Assembly (NCBI GenBank): GCA_031256125.1 | Contig: JAIRRE010000080.1 | Location: forward strand, 1 to 6,198 | Direction: 5' to 3' | Length of the DNA stretch: 6,198 nucleotides | DNA from: Burkholderiaceae bacterium | GTDB lineage: Bacteria; Pseudomonadota; Gammaproteobacteria; Burkholderiales; Burkholderiaceae_C | Shown: positions 1-6,198 of the stretch, one piece after another | Numbering within the stretch: position 1 is the first letter of the stretch | Layout: each line of letters opens with the position of its first letter | Program-made: the position numbers and the translations under genes | The notes under the pieces: model-generated | Databases searched by the model: none | What the model saw: the letters and a program-made list of their open reading frames with translations, nothing else | Told to the model about the DNA's origin: nothing

Positions 1-1
1 G

Positions 2-574
2 GTGGCTATCACCGCCGATCCGCAAGCGGTGCGCGATGCGCACCGCGTCGTGCTGCCCGGCCAAGGCGCAATGGCCGACTGCATGGGCCAGTTGCGCCAT
101 GCGGGTCTGCTCAATGCCGTGCTGCAAGCCGCGTATGACAAACCCCTGTTCGGCGTGTGCGTGGGTATGCAAATGCTGCTCGACCACAGCGAGGAAGGGC
201 GCGGCGCGCAAGATGCGCAAGGCACGCCGGGCCTAGCGATCATTCCCGGCCGTGTGGTGCGTTTCCAATTGGCAGGGCAGACCGCGCCCGACGGCAGCCG
301 CTACAAGGTGCCACAAATGGGCTGGAACCGCGTGCGGCAGACCCGGCCCCACCCAGTTTGGGGCGCGGTCCCCGACGGGAGCTGGTTTTACTTTGTGCAC
401 AGCTATTACGCCGACCCGTTCGATCCCGCGCACAGCGCGGGCGAGACCGAATACGGCGCGCGCTTTACCTCGGCGCTGGCGCGCGATAACATCTTTGCCA
501 CCCAGTTCCACCCCGAAAAAAGCGCCGATCAAGGCTTGGCGCTATATCGCAACTTTTTGCACTGGAACCCATAA
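2..574 (+). CDS. hisH: Imidazole glycerol phosphate synthase, glutaminase subunit HisH (5' partial)
   Basis: HisH is the class I glutamine amidotransferase that hydrolyses glutamine and passes ammonia to HisF in histidine biosynthesis. The visible 190 residues contain the oxyanion-side motif LPGQGAM (residues 18-24), the nucleophile elbow GVCVGMQ with catalytic Cys53, the PQMGWN motif near residue 104, and the terminal FHPEKS motif with catalytic His170 and Glu172, so the catalytic triad is complete. The reading frame is open to the window edge. The GTG at position 2 is not the true start: in E. coli HisH the nucleophile is about Cys77, so roughly 25-35 N-terminal residues, including the first beta strand, lie upstream of the window. 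The TAA stop is 24 nt before hisA, which fits a single his transcript. The methionine in PGQGAM and the valine in GVCVGM look like ordinary family variation. Identification is secure; only the 5' end is unknown. Confidence 0.96.
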   Translation: MAITADPQAVRDAHRVVLPGQGAMADCMGQLRHAGLLNAVLQAAYDKPLFGVCVGMQMLLDHSEEGRGAQDAQGTPGLAIIPGRVVRFQLAGQTAPDGSRYKVPQMGWNRVRQTRPHPVWGAVPDGSWFYFVHSYYADPFDPAHSAGETEYGARFTSALARDNIFATQFHPEKSADQGLALYRNFLHWNP

Positions 575-598
575 GTTTCTTTCGTCATATCCGACGTC

Positions 599-1345
599 AT
601 GCTGCTCATCCCCGCCATTGATCTCAAAGACGGCCATTGCGTGCGCCTGCAACAGGGCGACATGGACAAGGCCACCACGTTCAGCGAATCGCCCGCCGAT
701 ATGGCCGCGCACTGGCTGGCGCAAGGCGCGCGGCGGCTGCATCTGGTGGACCTGAACGGCGCCTTTGCCGGACAGCCGCAGAACCGCGCAGCCATCCGCG
801 CCATCCTGCAACAGGTCGGCGACGACGTGCCGGTGCAGGTAGGCGGCGGCATCCGCGACCTGGACACCATCGAGCACGCTATCGATGCCGGTGTCCGCTA
901 CGTCATCATCGGCACTGCGGCGGTCAAGAATCCTGGCTTTCTGCGCGATGCCTGCTCGGCCTTCGGCGGCCACATCATCGTCGGGCTGGACGCCAAAGAC
1001 GGCAAAGTCGCCACCGACGGCTGGAGCAAGCTGACCGGCCACGCGGTGGCCGATCTGGCGCTCAAGTTCCAGGACTGGGGCGTGGAAAGCATCATCTACA
1101 CCGACATCGGGCGCGACGGGATGCTCACCGGCATCAACATCGAGGCCACCGTCAAGCTCGCGCAGACGCTCACCATCCCGGTCATCGCTTCAGGAGGCTT
1201 GAGCAGCATGGCCGACATCGAAGCCCTGTGCGCGGTGCAAGGCGAGGGTATCGAAGGCGTGATCTGCGGCCGCGCCATTTACTCCGGCGCGCTGGACTTC
1301 GCCAGCGCGCAGGCGCGGGCTGATGAACTGGACGGGTCAATCTAG
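599..1345 (+). CDS. hisA: ProFAR isomerase HisA
   Basis: HisA catalyses the Amadori rearrangement of ProFAR to PRFAR, the fourth step of histidine synthesis, in the cytoplasm. The 248-residue product has the usual family length and (beta/alpha)8-barrel signatures. It starts [12 protein letters not shown] with catalytic Asp8 at the end of strand 1. The second catalytic aspartate is Asp131 in GLDAKDGK, followed by the substrate-binding Trp142. The active-site segment TDIGRDG lies at 168-174. Phosphate is held by VGGGIR (81-86) and ASGG (197-200), which reflect the half-barrel duplication of the family, and GRAIYSG (224-230) follows. The ATG at 599 is chosen because it gives the conserved N-terminus directly. 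The Shine-Dalgarno sequence upstream is poor, so translation may depend on coupling to hisH, 24 nt upstream. HisF follows after 12 nt. No anomaly was seen, and a HisA/TrpF bifunctional PriA is unlikely in this operon setting. Confidence 0.97.
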   Translation: MLLIPAIDLKDGHCVRLQQGDMDKATTFSESPADMAAHWLAQGARRLHLVDLNGAFAGQPQNRAAIRAILQQVGDDVPVQVGGGIRDLDTIEHAIDAGVRYVIIGTAAVKNPGFLRDACSAFGGHIIVGLDAKDGKVATDGWSKLTGHAVADLALKFQDWGVESIIYTDIGRDGMLTGINIEATVKLAQTLTIPVIASGGLSSMADIEALCAVQGEGIEGVICGRAIYSGALDFASAQARADELDGSI

Positions 1346-1357
1346 AAACGGCTGCTT

Positions 1358-2137
<780 letters not shown>

Positions 2138-2141
2138 GGCG

Positions 2142-3443
2142 ATGCCTGTCCGCCAACGCTTCATCAGCCCGGTCGCGCAAGCAGCTTGGCTGTGGGGCTG
2201 GTCAGCGATCGTGGGCGTGCTGGCGGTGGCTGCCACCACGGGCTTTCGCTGGCTGGCCCGGTGGGTCGATTGGCTGGCGACCGGACACCACGCGGTCGGG
2301 CTGGTGGCCAGCGCGCACAGCCTGTCGCCGTGGCACCGCGCGCTGGTGTGCGCCCTCGGCGGGGTGCTGGCCGGCGCGCTGTTGCAATATGGCCTGGCAT
2401 GGGCGCGGCGCGGGCCGCGCGGTGACAAGCATCTGGACTACATGGACGCCACCCGCGCCGGCAACGCCGATTTGAACGACCGTACCACGCTGACACGCAC
2501 CGTGTCGGCGCTGGTGTCCATCGGCACCGGCGCTTCCATAGGCCGTGAAGGGCCGATGGTGCAATTGGCCGCGTGGTTCGCCTCGTGGCCCGCGCGCTGG
2601 CTGCCTTTCAGTATGCAGCAGCGCAACGCGATCATGGTCGCGGGCGTGGCGGCGGGCATAGGCTGCGCTTACCACGCCCCGATTGCAGGCGTGGTGTTTG
2701 TGCTGGAACTGGCGCTTGGTTTCTTTGCGCGCGGCGCCATCGCGCCGGTGTTCATCGCCTCGGCCACGGCCAGCGCGTTAATGTATTGGCTGGTCGATCC
2801 GGCTCCGCTGTACACCATGCCGACGGTGGAAATCAAGCCCACCAGCCTGGGTCTGGCGCTGGCGGCGGGGGTGTTTTTCGGCATCATCGCCTGGGTCTTG
2901 ACCGGGCTGCTGGAAGCGGTGCGCAAACTGTTCGCGCACATTCCGCCACTAACGCTGCGTCTGGGCGCAGGCGGAGTGCTGGTCGGGCTGGTATCGATGG
3001 CTGTGCCCGAAGTCTGGGGCAACGGCTACAGCGTCATCTCGCGCGTGCTGCAAGGGCAATTGCTATGGCAGGCGCTGGCGGCGGTGCTAATCGCCAAGGT
3101 TGCGGCCACGGCGCTCAGTTCCGGCAGCGGCGCCATCGGCGGCGTGTTCACGCCCTCGCTGCTGGTCGGCGCCGCTGCGGGCAGCCTGGCCGCGCAAATT
3201 GCGCTGTTGTGGCTACCGCCCGGCATGGTCGGCGATCCGCGCGCGCTGGCCGTCGTTGGCATGGCCGCCGTGCTGGCCGGCGTCACCCACGCGCCGCTGA
3301 TGGCCATCGTCATGGCGCTGGAAATGACAGGGCAATATCAACTGGCGGTCCCCGTCATGCTGGCCAGCGGCGTGGCGTTTTCGATCAGCTCGCAGTTCGG
3401 CGTGCGGCCTTTGTACGGTAACCCGATCGAAGGGGCGCGGTGA
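2142..3443 (+). CDS. ClC-family chloride channel/transporter, ClcB-like
   Basis: This predicted 433-residue integral membrane protein of the ClC family would move chloride across the inner membrane. Visible family landmarks are GREGP at 134-138 with the external gating glutamate Glu136, YHAPIAG at 177-183 followed by FVLEL, the helix-N motif SGSGAIGGVFTP at 327-338, the THAPLMAIVMALEMTG segment at 382-397, and RPLYGNP near the end with Tyr425, the likely counterpart of the pore tyrosine Tyr445 in ClC-ec1. There are many hydrophobic segments from residue 15 to 415, and no C-terminal CBS domains. Two things depart from the E. coli ClC-ec1 plan. The GSGIP serine motif before GREGP is replaced by a GDKHLDYMDA stretch (94-103), and the position of the inner proton glutamate Glu203 appears to be Leu190. 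This resembles bacterial ClcB-like annotated proteins from memory. Whether it is a channel or an H+/Cl- exchanger cannot be read off. It starts 4 nt after hisF, so it is probably cotranscribed. Confidence 0.93.
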   Translation: MPVRQRFISPVAQAAWLWGWSAIVGVLAVAATTGFRWLARWVDWLATGHHAVGLVASAHSLSPWHRALVCALGGVLAGALLQYGLAWARRGPRGDKHLDYMDATRAGNADLNDRTTLTRTVSALVSIGTGASIGREGPMVQLAAWFASWPARWLPFSMQQRNAIMVAGVAAGIGCAYHAPIAGVVFVLELALGFFARGAIAPVFIASATASALMYWLVDPAPLYTMPTVEIKPTSLGLALAAGVFFGIIAWVLTGLLEAVRKLFAHIPPLTLRLGAGGVLVGLVSMAVPEVWGNGYSVISRVLQGQLLWQALAAVLIAKVAATALSSGSGAIGGVFTPSLLVGAAAGSLAAQIALLWLPPGMVGDPRALAVVGMAAVLAGVTHAPLMAIVMALEMTGQYQLAVPVMLASGVAFSISSQFGVRPLYGNPIEGAR

Positions 3444-3476
3444 ATGGGTCGAGATGCGCCAGCCCGGTCTATCGGC

Positions 3477-4241
3477 TCAGCGAGCGGACATTCCTCCGTC
3501 AACGCTATAGCGCCCGCCAGTACAGAATCTACTATCGTCGCTCGCCAGGAATAGCGCCGTGTGCGCGACCTCGGAGGGCGTTCCGTAACGCCCCGCGGGA
3601 ATAGACGCCGCGAACTGCTGTTTGGCGGTGTCGCCATGACCGGGCGACGCGCCATCCTCAATCGAACGCATCATCCGCGTCTCGATTGGCGACGGGTGGA
3701 TCGTATTAATGCGCACGCCCGTATTGCCGACCTCAAGCACGGCGGAGCGCATCAGGCCAACCAGTCCGTGCTTGCTGGTCACATAGGCGGACAAGCCTGC
3801 GGAGCCTTTGAGTCCGGCAATCGACGACGTGATGATGATGCTGCCGCCCCCCTGCTTCTGCATCACCGGAATGGCGTGTTTGAGACCTAGAAATACGCCG
3901 ACCACGTTGACGTTGATGACGCGCTGGAAATCCGCCAACGAATAGTCCACCAGCGGGGTGACGCGACCTTCCGTGCCGGCATTTGCGAACAGCACATCGA
4001 GCCGTCCGTGCCGCTCGACCGCAACATCAACCGCGCGCTTCATTTGGCCCTCGTCCGTAACGTCCGTAACGACGTAGCTCGCGGCATCTCCGATCTCCTG
4101 AACGAGCGGCTTCAGCACCGATTCCTGCAAATCGGCGAGCACGACCCGCGCGCCTTCCGATACGAAAAGACGAGCGGTTTTGGCGCCAATTCCACCGCCG
4201 CCGCCGGTAATCAAAGCAACTTTTCCCTTTAGACGTTCCAT
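3477..4241 (-). CDS. SDR-family NAD(P)-dependent oxidoreductase
   Basis: This 254-residue classical short-chain dehydrogenase/reductase is complete. It has a Rossmann fold with the cofactor glycine motif TGGGGGIG at 12-19, an aspartate after strand 2 (Asp37 in VLADL) that usually favours NAD(H) over NADP(H), Asp60 for adenine contact, and NAG at 87-89. The catalytic tetrad is visible as Asn112, Ser140 (ITSSIAG), Tyr153 and Lys157 (YVTSK). HPSPIET (182-188) and the VDGGM C-terminus are also typical. The substrate cannot be told from sequence; many relatives oxidise secondary alcohols, sugars or 3-oxoacyl groups. The ATG at 4241 is preferred because GGAGAAG stands 5 nt upstream; an ATG at 4262 in the same frame lacks this. 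The gene follows metY on the same strand after 64 nt, so readthrough is possible, and it converges on the ClC gene with 33 nt between stops. Hand-sampled lines are about 57-58% GC against 60-80% for neighbours, which hints at separate ancestry. Confidence 0.95.
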   Translation of the reverse strand: MERLKGKVALITGGGGGIGAKTARLFVSEGARVVLADLQESVLKPLVQEIGDAASYVVTDVTDEGQMKRAVDVAVERHGRLDVLFANAGTEGRVTPLVDYSLADFQRVINVNVVGVFLGLKHAIPVMQKQGGGSIIITSSIAGLKGSAGLSAYVTSKHGLVGLMRSAVLEVGNTGVRINTIHPSPIETRMMRSIEDGASPGHGDTAKQQFAASIPAGRYGTPSEVAHTALFLASDDSRFCTGGRYSVDGGMSAR

Positions 4242-4246
4242 AGTAT

Positions 4247-4253
4247 CTTCTCC
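4247..4253 (-). promoter_or_regulatory. Ribosome binding site that fixes the SDR start
   Basis: Read on the minus strand this is GGAGAAG, 5 nt upstream of the ATG whose first base is 4241. It is the strongest Shine-Dalgarno match in the window and decides between that ATG and the in-frame one at 4262. Confidence 0.8.
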
Positions 4254-4305
4254 ATTTTTCATTGTCGCATCCTGCAACGATCGCCTAGAGCGCCTTCGCA
4301 ACGAT

Positions 4306-5625
4306 TCAAACCCGCCCCAGCGCTTGATCCAGATCGGCCAGCAGGTCGTCGATGTGCTCGATGCCCACGCACAGGCGCACGGTTTCCTGTTTGACGCCGG
4401 TTTTCGCCAGTTCCTCGTCGGAAAGCTGCCGGTGCGTGGTACTGGCCGGGTGCGTGGCCAGCGACTTGGTGTCGCCGATGTTGACCAGGCGCGTGAACAA
4501 TTGCAGCGCATCCAGAAAGCGCGCGCCAGCGGCGCGGGCGTTGTCGCCCGGAGCAGACTTAACGCCAAAGGTCAGCAGGCCCGATCCGCGCCCGCCCAGA
4601 TATTTTTGCGCCAGCGCGTGGTATTCATCGCCAGACAAACCCGCGTAGTTCACCCACGCCACTTTCGGGTGCTTTTGCAGGAACTGCGCCACTGCCAGCG
4701 TGTTGGCGCAGATGCGGTCCATGCGCAACGCCAGGGTCTCGATCCCTTGCAGAATCTGCCAGGCGTTGAAGGGCGACAACGCCCCGCCGGTGTTGCGCAG
4801 CGGCACCACGCGCGCTCGGCCAATGTAGGCCGCCGCGCCCAGCGCCTCGGTATAAGTCACCCCGTGGTAGCTCACGTCCGGCGTGGTCAGGCGCTTGAAG
4901 CGGTCGGCGTATTGGCCCCAAGGGAACTTGCCGCTATCGACAATCGCCCCGCCCAGCGAGGTGCCATGTCCGCCCAGGTATTTGGTGAGCGAATGCACCA
5001 CGATGTCCGCGCCATGCTCGAAGGGCCGCAGCAAATAGGGCGAAGCTACGGTGTTGTCCACGATCAGTGGCAGGCCGTGCCGGTGCGCCACATCGGCCAC
5101 GGCGGCAATATCGGTCACGTTGCCCGCCGGGTTGCCGATGCTTTCCACATACAACGCCTTGGTGCGCGCGTCGATCAGCTGCTCGAAACTGGCAGGGTCG
5201 CGGTGATTGGCAAAGCGGGTGTTGATTCCCTGCTGCGGCAACGTATGCGCCAGCAGGTTGTAGGTACCGCCATAAAGCGCCGTGCTGCTGACAATGTTGT
5301 CGCCGGCCTCGGCGATGGTTTGCAGCGCGTAGGTAATCGCCATCGCGCCACTGGCCACGGCCAGCGCGCCGATGCCGCCCTCCAGCGCCGCCAGGCGCTT
5401 TTCCAGCACGTCGTTGGTCGGGTTCGTGATGCGGGTATAGATATTGCCCGGTACCTTCAGATCGAACAGATCGGCGCCATGCTGTGCACTGTCGAAGGCG
5501 TAGGCCACCGTCTGGTAGATCGGCACTGCGACCGCATGGGTGGTGGGTTCGGGCGTGTAGCCCGCGTGCACAAGCTGGGTTTCGAACTTCCAGTTGGGCT
5601 TCTCGTTGGATTGAGGGTCGGACAT
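4306..5625 (-). CDS. metY: O-acetylhomoserine sulfhydrylase (aminocarboxypropyltransferase) MetY
   Basis: This PLP enzyme of the Cys/Met metabolism family makes homocysteine from O-acetylhomoserine and sulfide in the direct sulfhydrylation route to methionine. The 439-residue length fits MetY (about 430) better than MetZ or cystathionine enzymes (about 390-400). The N-terminus FETQLVHAGYTPEP (14-27) and VPIYQTVAY (34-42) are characteristic. YTRITNPT (63-70) supplies the phosphate-contacting Tyr63 and Arg65 from the partner subunit. SGAMA (92-96) lies in the cofactor phosphate site. VDNT (189-192) has Asp190, which pairs with the pyridine nitrogen, and HSLTKYLGGHG (211-221) carries the Schiff-base Lys215. 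The expected substrate carboxylate-binding arginine is Arg417 in VRLCVG. Start 5625 gives the expected N-terminus, though no clear Shine-Dalgarno precedes it. It is divergent from yggX and upstream of the SDR gene. No SAM riboswitch could be recognised in the short leader. The product is confident; substrate preference for acetyl over succinyl ester is inferred from family. Confidence 0.95.
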   Translation of the reverse strand: MSDPQSNEKPNWKFETQLVHAGYTPEPTTHAVAVPIYQTVAYAFDSAQHGADLFDLKVPGNIYTRITNPTNDVLEKRLAALEGGIGALAVASGAMAITYALQTIAEAGDNIVSSTALYGGTYNLLAHTLPQQGINTRFANHRDPASFEQLIDARTKALYVESIGNPAGNVTDIAAVADVAHRHGLPLIVDNTVASPYLLRPFEHGADIVVHSLTKYLGGHGTSLGGAIVDSGKFPWGQYADRFKRLTTPDVSYHGVTYTEALGAAAYIGRARVVPLRNTGGALSPFNAWQILQGIETLALRMDRICANTLAVAQFLQKHPKVAWVNYAGLSGDEYHALAQKYLGGRGSGLLTFGVKSAPGDNARAAGARFLDALQLFTRLVNIGDTKSLATHPASTTHRQLSDEELAKTGVKQETVRLCVGIEHIDDLLADLDQALGRV

Positions 5626-5795
5626 GATGAAAGTCAGTGAGTTGAAGATGGACGCGCTACGGAGTTTAGGCAGTCATGCGCTCACGGCAAACCACATTTC
5701 CCGCATGAGCTTATAACCAACCGCCCTCCCCAGCCTCCGCACCAGGATAATTTCAACTTTTCACCATCGCATTGCCATCACGAGGACGCACCACC
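5626..5795. promoter_or_regulatory. Divergent metY/yggX intergenic region
   Basis: These 170 nt hold no supportable gene and must carry the promoters for metY (leftward) and yggX (rightward). For metY, a weak candidate on the minus strand is TTGCCG (5685-5690) and TAAACT (5663-5668) with a 16-nt spacer, each matching the consensus at four of six positions; it would give a leader of about 30 nt. For yggX, GATAAT at 5746-5751 resembles a -10 box, but no -35 box is seen at the proper distance. No palindromic regulator site was recognised. Confidence 0.4.
5782..5786 (+). promoter_or_regulatory. Ribosome binding site of yggX
   Basis: GAGGA stands 9 nt upstream of the ATG at 5796. It favours that ATG over the in-frame TTG at 5772, which would add eight residues not seen in YggX proteins. 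Confidence 0.6.
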
Positions 5796-6068
5796 ATGAC
5801 ACGCACGGTTCATTGCATCAAACTCGACAAGGATGCCGAGGGACTGGACTTTCCGCCCTACCCCGGCGAGCTGGGCCGCCGCATTTGGGAGCAGGTCAGC
5901 AAGCAAGCCTGGCAGGAATGGCAGCGCCACCAGACCATGCTGGTCAACGAAAACCGCTTGAACCTGGCCGATCAGCGCGCGCGCGACTACCTCAAGCGCC
6001 AGATGGAAAACCACTTTTTCGGCGCGGGCGCGGAACAGGCGGCGGGGTATGTGCCACAGCAAAGTTGA
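5796..6068 (+). CDS. yggX: Fe(2+)-trafficking / oxidative damage protection protein YggX
   Basis: YggX is a small cytoplasmic protein linked in enteric bacteria to protection of iron-sulfur clusters from oxidative damage and to Fe(II) handling. The 90-residue product matches the family length (E. coli 91). Visible signatures are MTRTVHC with the conserved Cys7, the [16 protein letters not shown] stretch around 19-34, the [14 protein letters not shown] segment (about 46-59), LNLAD, and a C-terminal GYVPQ ending. The whole protein is soluble and mostly helical in appearance. It stands alone on the + strand, divergent from metY. In many gammaproteobacteria yggX follows mutY, which is not the case in this window. 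The biochemical role of direct iron carriage is less firmly established than the genetic link to oxidative stress. Identification of the family is very safe. Confidence 0.95.
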   Translation: MTRTVHCIKLDKDAEGLDFPPYPGELGRRIWEQVSKQAWQEWQRHQTMLVNENRLNLADQRARDYLKRQMENHFFGAGAEQAAGYVPQQS

Positions 6069-6070
6069 GC

Positions 6071-6102
6071 GCGGTTCATCACAGTCGTAGAGCTGGAATC
6101 GC
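6071..6102 (+). terminator. Possible stem-loop after yggX
   Basis: GCGGTTC (6071-6077) can pair with GAATCGC (6096-6102) through seven pairs, including one G-T wobble, and the stem continues as CAG (6082-6084) with CTG (6093-6095) after a 4-nt bulge, leaving an 8-nt loop. It begins 2 nt after the yggX stop, where a terminator would be expected. There is no T-run after it, so it is not a classic intrinsic terminator and may be only an RNA 3' structure or chance. Confidence 0.25.
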
Positions 6103-6118
6103 CGGGAAATAGCATGAT

Positions 6119-6160
6119 GTGCCTACCTCGCCCCTGCACAACTCAATACTTGTAGGGCAC
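6119..6160. repeat. Imperfect inverted repeat with two alternative pairings
   Basis: GTGCCTAC (6119-6126) is the reverse complement of GTAGGGCAC (6152-6160) except for one extra G. The right arm can instead pair locally: CCCT (6132-6135) plus ACAA (6138-6141) with TTGTAGGG (6150-6157), leaving an 8-nt loop and a 2-nt bulge. The two folds compete for the same 3' arm. No known element was recognised; it could be a regulatory leader of a gene beyond the window, an element end or chance. The surrounding 6069-6198 stretch holds no supported gene. An ATG at 6177 opens a frame that runs off the window after seven codons and cannot be judged. Confidence 0.3.
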
Positions 6161-6198
6161 AGATGATAAGACGCGCATGGCAAACCGTAATGATTGCT

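Noticed and set aside
3461..3477. Small inverted repeat AGCC...GGCT between the convergent ClC and SDR stops, considered as a bidirectional terminator.
   Set aside because: The stem is only about five pairs with a bulge, and there is no T-run on either strand.
4242..4568. N-terminal extension of the SDR frame into the metY 3' end.
   Set aside because: It overlaps metY, has no SDR-like sequence, and the ribosome binding site at 4247-4253 points to the ATG at 4241.
4180..5640. A 486-codon open frame on the + strand opposite metY and the SDR start.
   Set aside because: It lies antisense to metY, whose catalytic motifs are all intact. The product is rich in Arg, Gln, Val and His with no recognisable domain, as expected for a GC-rich shadow frame.
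5626..5700. Possible SAM riboswitch or MetR site ahead of metY.
   Set aside because: The leader is short, no SAM-riboswitch core was recognised, and the two TTCA copies near the start form a direct repeat rather than the TGAA-N5-TTCA palindrome.
6177..6198. ATG opening a possible new gene at the right edge.
   Set aside because: Only seven codons are visible, with a weak ribosome binding site, so it cannot be supported.

Overview
The window reads as ordinary chromosomal DNA from a GC-rich proteobacterium, most likely a betaproteobacterium of the order Burkholderiales. This rests on the protein sequences of HisH, HisA, HisF, MetY and YggX, the hisH-hisA-hisF gene order and the high GC content. 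The genus cannot be fixed by eye.

Layout: positions 2-2137 hold the end of a histidine biosynthesis cluster on the + strand: hisH (cut at its 5' end by the window edge), hisA and hisF. Together these carry out the middle of the pathway, in which HisA isomerises ProFAR to PRFAR and the HisH/HisF glutamine amidotransferase-cyclase makes imidazole glycerol phosphate and AICAR. HisI and hisE, which often follow hisF in this group, are not here. Instead a ClC-family chloride channel/transporter gene (2142-3443) starts 4 nt after the hisF stop, and its ribosome binding site overlaps the hisF end. The ClC protein keeps the gating glutamate and the pore tyrosine but lacks the GSGIP serine motif and the inner proton glutamate of E. 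coli ClC-ec1.

A 33-nt convergent gap separates it from two minus-strand genes: a classical NAD-type short-chain dehydrogenase (3477-4241) and, upstream of that, metY (4306-5625), an O-acetylhomoserine sulfhydrylase of methionine synthesis. The dehydrogenase is visibly less GC-rich than its neighbours on hand-sampled lines and has no obvious link to either side, so it may be a later arrival.

A 170-nt divergent intergenic region separates metY from yggX (5796-6068, + strand), a small Fe(II)-trafficking/oxidative damage protection protein. The last 130 nt contain no supported gene. They hold two sets of inverted repeats, one just after yggX and one whose two possible hairpins share the same 3' arm.

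No CRISPR array, tRNA, rRNA, transposase or defence system was seen. The most useful observations are the unusual ClC residue set, the broken his gene order and the compositionally distinct dehydrogenase. None of them amounts to a clearly new biological system.
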